From Gammaproteobacteria bacterium RIFCSPHIGHO2_12_FULL_45_12 (GTDB taxonomy: Bacteria; Pseudomonadota; Gammaproteobacteria; DSM-16500), in the NCBI GenBank assembly GCA_001801665.1, contig MGYH01000011.1:29135-38141 (forward strand): a stretch of DNA of 9,007 nt, given 5' to 3'. How positions within the stretch are numbered: position 1 is the stretch's first letter; the number at the start of each line of letters is the position of its first letter. Under the pieces are notes generated by a model. That model worked only from the letters and a program-made list of their open reading frames with translations, did no database searches and was not told the origin of the DNA. Both the position numbers and the translations under genes were made by a program. Below are positions 1-6,479 of the stretch, piece after piece.

Positions 1-279
1 TCACATGTCATTAACTTTGATATTCCCTCGACAGTCGAAACCTATATTCATCGCATTGGACGAACGGGCCGCGCTGAAAAATTTGGCGAAGCTTTTACGC
101 TGATTTCTGCTGAAGATGCGTCAGAGGTGCGAAGCATTGAGCGTGTTTTAGGCGGAAAGATTGAACAACGTTTACTGGATGGTTTTGATTATGACGCAAA
201 GGCGGCCTCACCCATGAGAAAGTTAGGTGAACGACCAGAAGGACGCGTGTTGGCTGCATTTGACAGGATACGTGACTAA
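1..279 (+). CDS. DEAD-box ATP-dependent RNA helicase, RhlE-type, C-terminal part (5' truncated by window edge)
   Basis: Only the last 92 codons are present; the reading frame is open from base 1 and ends with TAA at 277-279. The visible part is the end of the second RecA-like helicase domain: VINFDIP (motif V region) at residues 3-9 and HRIGRTGR (motif VI, the arginine-finger motif that contacts ATP) at 17-24, followed by the usual GEAFTLIS strand. The tail, with IERVLGGKIEQR and then GFDYD, resembles the end of RhlE-like proteins, which unwind short RNA duplexes in ribosome assembly and RNA decay. The C-terminal extension is short and lacks the long basic or RGG-rich tail many such helicases carry. 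The gene converges on the ankyrin-protein gene with only 22 nt between the two stop codons and no obvious terminator. DEAD-box identity is firm; the RhlE subgroup is an inference because the Q, DEAD and SAT motifs lie outside the window. Confidence 0.93.
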   Translation, partial: SHVINFDIPSTVETYIHRIGRTGRAEKFGEAFTLISAEDASEVRSIERVLGGKIEQRLLDGFDYDAKAASPMRKLGERPEGRVLAAFDRIRD

Positions 280-301
280 CCTTTTTTCAATATCGTGATG
301 G

Positions 302-2677
302 TTATGGTTTGTATATTTTATAATGCTTACCTTTTCGTTGATCCATCTCTATTTTGTGCGGCAGCAGTTTTGCTTGACAGATGGCCGCAACAATATCGGG
401 ATGTCCATTGTCTTGTGCAGCGTCAAGTGGGGTGACGCCATCTTTCTTGGCGGTATTGATCTTGATACTAGGTGCGGCTAGGAGAGCTTTAACCACCTGA
501 AAATGACCATTTTTAGCGGCGATGTGAAGTGGGGTGGCGCCATTCGTCTTAGCAGCATTGATGTCGATGCCATCTCTTGCTAAAAGGGCATTCACCATCT
601 CAAGGTGACCATTTTGTGCGGCGATGTAAAGTGCGGTGATGTGATCCATCGCTTCGGTATTGATGTCGATGCCATCTTTTTCTAAAAGGGCATTCACCAC
701 ATGAAGATGACCTTTTTTTGCTGCGATGTGAAGTGGGGTGGTGCCATCTGTTGTAGCGGCATTGATCTCGATGTCATTTCTTGCTAAAAGGGCCTTCACC
801 ACCTCAATATGACCGTCATGTACCGCGATGTGAAGTGGGGTGGTGCGATTCGTCATGGTCGCATTGACGTTGATAGTGTCTCCTGCTAAAAGGGTATTCA
901 CCACCTCAAGATGACCGTAATGTGCCGCGACGTGAAGTGGAGTGGTGCCATCCCTCAAAGCGGCATTGATCTTGATGCCATCTCTCTTTAAAAGGGCATT
1001 TACCACATCAGGATGACCTTTTTTTGCTGCGATGTGAAGTGGGGTGGCACCATCTGCCACAGCGGCATTGATGTCGATGTCATCGCTTGCTAAAAGGGCA
1101 TTCACCACCTCAAGGTGACCATTTTGTGCGGCGATGTAAAGTGGGGTGACGCGATTCATCCCTGCGACATTGATCTTGATGCCATCTCTTGCTAAAAGAG
1201 CATTCACCACCTCAAGATGACCGTTATGTGCCGCGAGGTGAAGTGGGGTGGTGCCATCCCTCAAAGCGGCATTGATCTTGATGTCAGCATTTTCTAAAAG
1301 GGCATTCACCACCTCAAGATGACCGTTATGTACGGCGATGTGAAGTGGGGTGGCACCATTTGTCACAGCGGCATTGATGTCATGACCGCCTGAAGATAAC
1401 AGGTATCTGACTATCAGGGTATATCCCCGTTTTGCGGCAAAGTAGAGTCTTGTTTCATTGCGAGAAGGAGGTAATCCAAAAACATAATACCCTTGAAACT
1501 CAGGGAGTTGATCAAGCCATGCTGCGATATCCGGGTTCGCTTTTAAAATAATATCAAGCTGATTTCGTTTTTCTATTGTTGGCGTCTTCTCAACAAATTT
1601 TTCAATTAAAAACCATTTTTTGTCATTAGAAAGTGATTTGAAATATTGGCAGCAGGTTGTGACATCTCCGCTTTTTCTTAAAAGAGGTATATCGGATAAG
1701 GCGGTTAGCTTGCTTTTGAATTCAGCAGGAGACACGCTATCATCATTTAGCAGTGTGAGTAGCGCCTCATCTGCTGGTGTGAAAATAAAATAATCGTCCT
1801 TCTTTAGCTTGTTTAAAATGATGCCCCGCCAATTAATATCGATCACACTACCGATATCTTCGTGAATGATGGCCGTCTCTGGGCTTAACGCCAGATCAAG
1901 ATCGCCCACAGCTAAAAATGGACTGAGTGCTTTCATGATGTTATTAAAGTCGCTTAAGCTATAATCTTTATATTTTCCTTTGTCTATCCCTTCTTGTATT
2001 TCATCCCCGCTTCTTCTCCCAATATACGCAACTCGCTGTAACATGACGCTCAGTTGGTCTTGTAAATAATGTAATATAGAGAAAAAAGTGTAATGCTGTT
2101 TAAATATTTCTCTGAGCTTGGCGCGAATGGCCGCATCTGGTAGGTTGCCTCGATACCGATCGTCTGGATTAAATGGACGCACGCCATAACCATCGGCTTG
2201 TGCCACCACAAAAAACCGATTGAATGTATGTACTTCATCAGTCGTTTGTGTTGCGGCCCGATTAACAATTTCCTGACGGAGTTTAGAAAGCAAAGCATCT
2301 AAATCAGTGGCGGGAGAAAGGCCTATGACTAACTCATTCATTCTATCGTGAAAACCAGGCGTACAGTTCGGCACGCCTTCTTGGAATTTAAATACGATAG
2401 TATTTTTTTGATCGTCTGAGTATGTTGGGTTTATTAAAGCTAAATAAATTAGTTTTAATGATTCCTCTAGTTGCATTTTCAAAGAGTAAGTTGAACCCTT
2501 ACCCGCATGGATGTAGAAACGCCTCAGATAGCTTGTTTTTTTATCGCCGCTAAGCGAGCTAGCTGTTATTTCACCCAGATGGTCAAACCAATCATCCGGT
2601 ATCAGCGCGCCTGCATCCTCTGTTATAGACGCGTTAAGAAGCATTTGTTTAAAGCATTTCTCTTGATTGATAGGCAT
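302..2677 (-). CDS. Large ankyrin-repeat protein with unassigned N-terminal half; possible secreted effector
   Basis: A 791-residue protein. Residues 1 to about 405 match no family I recognise; they are mixed alpha-type sequence without a signal peptide or membrane segment, and include a cysteine motif PNCTPGFHDR at 103-112. From about 408 to 781 there are 11 consecutive ankyrin repeats of exactly 34 residues (repeat 2 starts at A442), most close to the consensus TPLHIAAxxGHLEVVNALL. The first and last repeats are degenerate caps. The C-terminus is lysine-rich (DQRKGKHYKIYKP) and shows no glutamate-rich E-block of the kind seen in many Dot/Icm substrates. Ankyrin arrays mediate protein-protein binding, and in Legionella and Coxiella many such proteins are type IV secreted effectors; that role is inferred from context only. 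The ATG at 2677 is preceded by a purine-rich AAAGAG stretch and by a good sigma70-like promoter, so the gene is probably transcribed alone. It lies between a housekeeping cluster and a helicase gene, suggesting accessory cargo. Confidence 0.9.
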   Translation of the reverse strand: MPINQEKCFKQMLLNASITEDAGALIPDDWFDHLGEITASSLSGDKKTSYLRRFYIHAGKGSTYSLKMQLEESLKLIYLALINPTYSDDQKNTIVFKFQEGVPNCTPGFHDRMNELVIGLSPATDLDALLSKLRQEIVNRAATQTTDEVHTFNRFFVVAQADGYGVRPFNPDDRYRGNLPDAAIRAKLREIFKQHYTFFSILHYLQDQLSVMLQRVAYIGRRSGDEIQEGIDKGKYKDYSLSDFNNIMKALSPFLAVGDLDLALSPETAIIHEDIGSVIDINWRGIILNKLKKDDYFIFTPADEALLTLLNDDSVSPAEFKSKLTALSDIPLLRKSGDVTTCCQYFKSLSNDKKWFLIEKFVEKTPTIEKRNQLDIILKANPDIAAWLDQLPEFQGYYVFGLPPSRNETRLYFAAKRGYTLIVRYLLSSGGHDINAAVTNGATPLHIAVHNGHLEVVNALLENADIKINAALRDGTTPLHLAAHNGHLEVVNALLARDGIKINVAGMNRVTPLYIAAQNGHLEVVNALLASDDIDINAAVADGATPLHIAAKKGHPDVVNALLKRDGIKINAALRDGTTPLHVAAHYGHLEVVNTLLAGDTINVNATMTNRTTPLHIAVHDGHIEVVKALLARNDIEINAATTDGTTPLHIAAKKGHLHVVNALLEKDGIDINTEAMDHITALYIAAQNGHLEMVNALLARDGIDINAAKTNGATPLHIAAKNGHFQVVKALLAAPSIKINTAKKDGVTPLDAAQDNGHPDIVAAICQAKLLPHKIEMDQRKGKHYKIYKP
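335..1456 (-). repeat. Tandem 102-bp repeat array encoding 11 ankyrin repeats
   Basis: Eleven units of exactly 102 bp (34 codons) with no indels between units 2 and 10 (437-1354). A recognisable marker is the plus-strand string TTCACC or a variant, which recurs at 591, 693, 795, 897, 999, 1101, 1203 and 1305. Units are not equally related. The unit at 897 is nearly identical to the one at 1203 over about 80 bp (three mismatches by eye). The unit at 693 closely matches the one at 999 (both 306 bp, three units apart). The unit at 591 best matches the one at 1101 (510 bp, five units apart; 5 mismatches in 60). This points to expansion and conversion in blocks rather than steady one-by-one duplication. 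Confidence 0.92.
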
Positions 2678-2710
2678 GGCTTTTTCTCTTTATCTCTCGT
2701 TTATAGGTGC

Positions 2711-2738
2711 ATTATTTTAAGATAAGGTTACCTGTCAA
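2711..2738 (-). promoter_or_regulatory. Sigma70-like promoter of the ankyrin-protein gene
   Basis: On the minus strand a perfect -35 hexamer TTGACA (2733-2738) is followed after 16 bp by AATAAT (2711-2716), five of six matches to TATAAT. The expected start of transcription is near 2704, giving a leader of about 27 nt before the ATG at 2677. The region is AT-rich compared with the flanking genes. A 17-bp spacing would give ATAATG instead, a poorer match. This is a motif call by eye; no other candidate in the 149-bp gap is as good. Confidence 0.6.
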
Positions 2739-2826
2739 ATAGCGGTATTGTACATACAAACGATTTATTTCGGGGTTTGGGCGGTTTTGCAGGTGAACCA
2801 ATCCTGCGACAGCCTGAGCTTATTCT

Positions 2827-3021
2827 TTATTTTGATGCATCACCTTCGGAGGGTTCGTTGGGGTCTATCTTATCCCCTGCAATGCGATGTGACTCGCTTG
2901 CCCATTCTCCCAAATCAATCAATTTACACCGTTCAGAGCAAAATGGCCTGAAGGGGTTTTTGGGTGACCAGGGGGTGAAGGTGCTGCAGGTGGGGCAGGC
3001 GACTTGTTTGGGATGGGTCAT
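2827..3021 (-). CDS. yacG: DNA gyrase inhibitor YacG, small zinc-binding protein
   Basis: A 64-residue protein, the usual size for the family (E. coli YacG is 65). It carries the family's four zinc ligands as C9-x2-C12 and C28-x3-C32, within the segments ACPTC and RPFCSERCK, followed by the conserved LIDLGEWASESHRIAG segment. The acidic tail (DPNEPSEGDASK) is also typical. In E. coli YacG binds the GyrB subunit and blocks DNA binding by gyrase. The ATG at 3021 has a GAGG ribosome-binding site about 6 nt upstream. It starts 22 nt after zapD ends and follows it in many gammaproteobacteria, so the two are probably co-transcribed. No convincing Rho-independent terminator is seen in the 149 bp downstream. 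Confidence 0.95.
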   Translation of the reverse strand: MTHPKQVACPTCSTFTPWSPKNPFRPFCSERCKLIDLGEWASESHRIAGDKIDPNEPSEGDASK

Positions 3022-3042
3022 GGGTGCCTCGGCGCTGGTTGC

Positions 3043-3810
3043 TTATGCGTGACAGTAAGCGATGGAGAATATTAAATTATCGACAAATTGGGAAGGACGT
3101 TTTTCAATGCAGGGTGTGAAAAATCGCACGCTCAAAAAGTGACGGCCAACGCTGATTTCAGGCCATGTGGCCAAGTGTTTCTCAAGGCTAATGCAGATCA
3201 TGCGCAGGTTGGATTGGGGGTCCAGCAGTTCCTGATGGAAGCCGTGTATGGCTGTTTTTTCCTCAATTTTCGTGTGTTGACGGACTAAATCCAGAATGAG
3301 TGCCGTGGCAGCGCGGATCTGTTCAAAGTCGCTCAGCCAGTCCCGTAGGGTTGCCTGACGGATATCGGGAGCTTGTTGCAGCCAGTAGTGATAGAGGGGG
3401 ATGTCAAAGCTGCAGCCACCGCCAGGGCTTGCCAAGTGCATTCGTAAGGTGTTTAACAGCTCAATATCGCGCAATCGGTGGCCAATTTTACCACTACGAT
3501 CAATCAGATTGTGCGAGAGTTCTTCCAGTTGTTGGGTGAGCAGCTTGAATTTGTTCGCGTCAAGGTTGGGTGAGCTGCCATAACGTTGCAGGTTGCTTAA
3601 ATGATGAGCGAGTTCGCGGGCAAGCTTTGCTTTGAGATCTGGCCGGTCAAGAAGATGTAATACGTTGATTATTAAAGATATTATTTTTCTTGCGCCTAAG
3701 ACGGAGGGGTCAGTCATTTGATGATCAATTTCAAGAAATAGCTGTTCCAGCCGCAAGCAGGCACGGATTGTTTCATTCAGCGGCTGTTCGTAAACAATGG
3801 TTTGGCTCAT
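3043..3810 (-). CDS. zapD: Cell division protein ZapD (FtsZ-bundling factor, DUF1342)
   Basis: A 255-residue protein, close to the roughly 247-250 residues usual for ZapD (formerly YacF). The start MSQTIVYEQPLNETIRACLRLEQLF is the conserved family N-terminus (shown here in outline: YEQPLNE then RACLRLE), followed by the helical FtsZ-binding domain and a C-terminal beta-strand domain containing the conserved GGGCSFDIPLYHYWL segment. ZapD crosslinks FtsZ filaments at the division ring in the cytoplasm. Its position between coaE and yacG is the standard gammaproteobacterial order. It is separated from coaE by 95 bp containing an extended -10 promoter, and from yacG by 21 nt. The ATG at 3810 is preceded by GAGGTAGCTGAGAC, which offers GAGG and GAG as ribosome-binding sites. 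Confidence 0.95.
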   Translation of the reverse strand: MSQTIVYEQPLNETIRACLRLEQLFLEIDHQMTDPSVLGARKIISLIINVLHLLDRPDLKAKLARELAHHLSNLQRYGSSPNLDANKFKLLTQQLEELSHNLIDRSGKIGHRLRDIELLNTLRMHLASPGGGCSFDIPLYHYWLQQAPDIRQATLRDWLSDFEQIRAATALILDLVRQHTKIEEKTAIHGFHQELLDPQSNLRMICISLEKHLATWPEISVGRHFLSVRFFTPCIEKRPSQFVDNLIFSIAYCHA

Positions 3811-3840
3811 TTGTCTCAGCTACCTCAACGGCGTTTTGCA

Positions 3841-3849
3841 ATCATAACA
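3841..3849 (-). promoter_or_regulatory. Candidate extended -10 promoter for zapD-yacG
   Basis: In the 95-bp gap between coaE and zapD the minus strand reads TGTTATGAT: a TG dinucleotide one base before TATGAT (3841-3846, five of six matches to TATAAT), the extended -10 arrangement. No good -35 hexamer lies 16-18 bp upstream, which is tolerated by extended -10 promoters. The start of transcription would be near 3834, with a leader of about 24 nt. The gap suggests zapD-yacG can be transcribed separately from the pil-coaE unit. Confidence 0.4.
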
Positions 3850-3905
3850 TGAATTGCTTGCCGATTGGACAGATAATCGTGCGAGGATAGTGAGAATAAA
3901 GCGTA

Positions 3906-4517
3906 TTACTTCGTTGTCGTGGGGGCTGTCTTGTTTTGAGCGTATTGCTCGTGTAAGCGCATGACTTGTGGCATCAGATCAGTCAGGTCATGATCATTGT
4001 GAATCACATCATCTGCCAGTGATAGCCGCAGCTCACGGTTGGCTTGTGTTTGGAGTAGGGTGTGAATGTCTTGCACGCTCAGTCTGTCGCGTGCGGCGAC
4101 GCGCGCTATTTGATGCTCTTTAAGGGTGTCCACCACCAGGATACGGTCCAGAAAGGGGTAAGCACCCGTTTCAACCAGCAAGGGGATGACGATCAGGCAA
4201 TAAGGTGCATTCAGTTTGTTTAATTGCGCTTGAATGCATTCGCGGATGAGAGGGTGTAACAAACTTTCCAGCCAGCGGCGTTGAGTGGTGTCTGCGAAAA
4301 TGAGTTGGCGTAATAATCTACGATTTAAGCTGCCATCACTTTGGGTAAGTTTGTCCCCGAAGTGTTCAATAATGCGGGTGAAGGCAGGTTGGTGGGGTTG
4401 TGTGAGTTGTCGTGCAATGACATCAGCGTCAATAATGGGCGCACCCAGCTTTTCAAATAAGGCGGCAACGGTTGATTTGCCTGAGCCAATGCCGCCTGTT
4501 AAGCCGATCACTAACAT
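3906..4517 (-). CDS. coaE: Dephospho-CoA kinase CoaE
   Basis: A 203-residue cytoplasmic enzyme of typical length for the family (about 200-206). It phosphorylates the 3'-hydroxyl of dephospho-CoA with ATP, the last step of coenzyme A synthesis. The P-loop GLTGGIGSGKST is at residues 5-16, followed by the conserved DADVIAR segment at 30-36 (catalytic Asp region), the RxxLExLxHPxI motif seen as RWLESLLHPLI, and the lid region containing RVAARDRLS. The ATG at 4517 lies 7 nt after the pilD stop, with AGG about 6 nt upstream of it inside the pilD end, so translation is probably coupled. The pairing of pilD with coaE is widespread in gammaproteobacteria and does not imply a role in pili. The last ten residues are a short polar tail (KTAPTTTK). 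Confidence 0.97.
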   Translation of the reverse strand: MLVIGLTGGIGSGKSTVAALFEKLGAPIIDADVIARQLTQPHQPAFTRIIEHFGDKLTQSDGSLNRRLLRQLIFADTTQRRWLESLLHPLIRECIQAQLNKLNAPYCLIVIPLLVETGAYPFLDRILVVDTLKEHQIARVAARDRLSVQDIHTLLQTQANRELRLSLADDVIHNDHDLTDLMPQVMRLHEQYAQNKTAPTTTK

Positions 4518-4524
4518 AACGTGC

Positions 4525-5391
4525 CTAAGTTAATTGAAAATAATATTGCATGATATCATTTCCCCAAAGCATCGCGATCCAGCCTGCTAATGCCAGATAA
4601 GGCCCAAAGGGTAATGGCACACTTTTAAATTGACGTTTAAATACCATGTGGGTGAGGGTGAACAACAACCCGCTCAATGAGGCAAGCAACACGATGAGTG
4701 GCAGTGACTGCCAGCCCAGAAACGCGCCTTGCGCCGCCAGAAATTTGTAGTCGCCTTGTCCCATGCCGGTTTTGCCGGTGGCGAATTTAAACGTAAACTG
4801 GATGGCTGCAAATAACAAGTAGCCGCTTATGGCACCCAGAATGGCATCATGGCTGTTGGTGAAGACGGGATGCAAGCTGAAAAGCAAGCCGAGCCATAAT
4901 AAAGTCAAGGTAAGCTGGTCGGGCAGTAAATGAAAATCAAGGTCAATGAAAGTGAGGCTGATGATGATCCAGGTAAACAGTAAGGCAGCCAGTAATGACC
5001 ATGACACGCCAAAGCGCCATGTGACGTAAACGGACATGACACAAGTGAGTGCTTCAACCAGCGGGTAACGGATTGAAATGCGTGCATGGCAATACGCGCA
5101 TTTGCCGCGCAACCAGAGATAGCTCAGGAGGGGGATGTTGTGGAGGGGCCGAATGTGCTTTTTGCATTGTGGACAGTGGGAGAAGGGCAAGCATAAATTG
5201 ATTTTTTCAGGTTCGGTGTGCGGTTTTAAACCGAGGTACAGGCGGCATTCTTCGCTCCAGCCTTGCTCCATCATGCGCGGCAAACGATAAATGACAACAT
5301 TTAGAAAGCTGCCAATAAAGAGAGAGAGAATGGCCATGACTAACAATAAGGCGTTTGGGTTATCCGCTAGAAAATTGAGAGTACTCATCAT
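4525..5391 (-). CDS. pilD: Type IV prepilin peptidase / N-methyltransferase PilD
   Basis: A 288-residue inner-membrane enzyme (family length about 285-290) that cleaves the leader of type IV prepilins and methylates the new N-terminal residue. It opens with a membrane segment containing GSFLNVVIYRLP (27-38), then a cytoplasmic zinc-binding domain with two CxxC pairs (C73/C76 and C98/C101), then several membrane helices. The aspartyl-protease residues are in FIDLDFHLLPD (148-158) and in GQGD (D214) before YKFLAAQGAFLGW. A TTG and two ATGs lie in a row at 5394, 5391 and 5388; I chose the ATG at 5391 because it shares its A with the pilC stop (TGATG), a typical coupled junction. An AGGA ribosome-binding site lies at about 5403-5406. 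Being the last pil gene, it could also serve type II secretion pseudopilins if such a system exists elsewhere. Confidence 0.97.
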   Translation of the reverse strand: MMSTLNFLADNPNALLLVMAILSLFIGSFLNVVIYRLPRMMEQGWSEECRLYLGLKPHTEPEKINLCLPFSHCPQCKKHIRPLHNIPLLSYLWLRGKCAYCHARISIRYPLVEALTCVMSVYVTWRFGVSWSLLAALLFTWIIISLTFIDLDFHLLPDQLTLTLLWLGLLFSLHPVFTNSHDAILGAISGYLLFAAIQFTFKFATGKTGMGQGDYKFLAAQGAFLGWQSLPLIVLLASLSGLLFTLTHMVFKRQFKSVPLPFGPYLALAGWIAMLWGNDIMQYYFQLT

Positions 5392-6479
5392 CAAATGGCG
5401 TTTCCTAAGGTAAAAATGGGTAAGTAAAGACCCAACACTAATCCACCGATTAAAACACCAAGCACCAGCATAATCAAGGGTTCAAGCAGTTGGGTCATGT
5501 GCTCTGACAAGGCGTTTAGGTCAGATTCAAGCAAATCAGCCGATTGATGCAGCATGCGATCAAGCGATCCGGAAGTCTCACCAATTTTTATTAGGGTGAT
5601 TAGGTGAGGTGGAAAGGATTGAGTTGAGGCGAGTGCTTGATGCAAGCTGTGCCCAGCATTGATTTGGCGTCTTAAAGTGGCAATATCAGTGGTAAGAGGT
5701 GAATGATGGCAGTCACCTAAGGAGAGAATCAGTGCATCAACAATCGCAATGCCAGCACTATAAGTGATGGCCAGATGACGAATGAAACGGGTCAGCTCCA
5801 ATTTTTGAAAAAACCGGCATATTAAAGGTGCTTGCATCAGCATGTGCTGCAAGCGTGGTCTGGGTGAAGCAAGGGGTTTGGGCAGAATCAATCGTTTGAC
5901 CAAAAAGAGGAGGGGTAAAATAAGCAGCCAGTGCAATGTCTGCAAGCCATTTGCCAGATGAAAAATGAGCGCAGTCAAGGCGGGGATGGCGATGTTTGCC
6001 TCATGAAATAATGCCTCAAACCGTGGAATGATAAAAATAAACATGCCATCGGTCATCAGTAATGCAAAGACAGTCAGCAAACAAGGGTAAAACAAAGCCT
6101 GTTTGAGGCGGCGCCTGAAAGCAAGCTGTTTATCATGATGCTGTGTGAGCAGGGTTAGCATGCCGCCCAGATTTCCGGTGTGTTCTCCCAATTGAATAAG
6201 TTGAAATGTTAAAGGGCCAAAGTAATGGGGATAACGACTGAGACTATGGGATAATGATTTTCCAGCCAGAAGATCTTGCTTTAATGTGCGAATGAGAGAC
6301 CGCAGTCTGAAATGCGTTTGTTGACTGAGTAATATGTCACAGCATGCTGTCATGGAAATGCTGGCTGTCATTAGTAAAGTAAATTGTTTTAAAAAAAGAA
6401 AAATATCAGACACGCGAATGGTTCGTTGATGAAAGCGAAGCAGCCATGAGGGAAAAATGCGCATGAAAATGATGTCCAT
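5391..6479 (-). CDS. pilC: Type IV pilus inner-membrane platform protein PilC, short N-terminus
   Basis: A 362-residue polytopic membrane protein with two GspF/PilC-type (T2SSF) domains, roughly residues 28-152 and 230-352. The conserved FxxLxxLGExTGxL pattern appears twice, as LIQLGEHTGNLGGML and LIKIGETSGSLDRML. Membrane segments are at about 128-152, 180-198 and 332-357, and the family C-terminal signature LEPLIMLVLGVLIGGLVLGLYLPIF (given in outline: LEPLIM, then GGLVLGLYLPIF) is intact. PilC sits under the pilus, binds PilB and passes pilin subunits to the fibre. Typical PilC is about 400-410 residues; this one lacks about 40 residues of the N-terminal cytoplasmic extension before the first domain. 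The ATG at 6479 directly abuts the pilB stop with no gap, and no good ribosome-binding site is visible, so translation probably depends on pilB. A second ATG six codons in is also possible. Confidence 0.95.
   Translation of the reverse strand: MDIIFMRIFPSWLLRFHQRTIRVSDIFLFLKQFTLLMTASISMTACCDILLSQQTHFRLRSLIRTLKQDLLAGKSLSHSLSRYPHYFGPLTFQLIQLGEHTGNLGGMLTLLTQHHDKQLAFRRRLKQALFYPCLLTVFALLMTDGMFIFIIPRFEALFHEANIAIPALTALIFHLANGLQTLHWLLILPLLFLVKRLILPKPLASPRPRLQHMLMQAPLICRFFQKLELTRFIRHLAITYSAGIAIVDALILSLGDCHHSPLTTDIATLRRQINAGHSLHQALASTQSFPPHLITLIKIGETSGSLDRMLHQSADLLESDLNALSEHMTQLLEPLIMLVLGVLIGGLVLGLYLPIFTLGNAI

Noticed and set aside
280..301. Bidirectional terminator between the helicase and ankyrin genes
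   Set aside because: The 22-nt gap has a run of six T but no preceding inverted repeat.
437..1354. CRISPR array
   Set aside because: The 102-bp periodic units are in-frame codons for ankyrin repeats without short repeats separated by unique spacers.
2711..2738. PmrA-type box (paired CTTAAT elements) upstream of the ankyrin gene
   Set aside because: The minus strand has CTTAT and CTTAAA close together, but not two CTTAAT elements with the required 11-bp period.
2739..2826. Rho-independent terminator after yacG
   Set aside because: The best stem (GCAGG/CCTGC) is only 5 bp with a 9-nt loop and no T run follows on the minus strand.
3300..3583. Plus-strand open frames opposite zapD
   Set aside because: They are antisense shadows of zapD with no ribosome-binding site or family resemblance.
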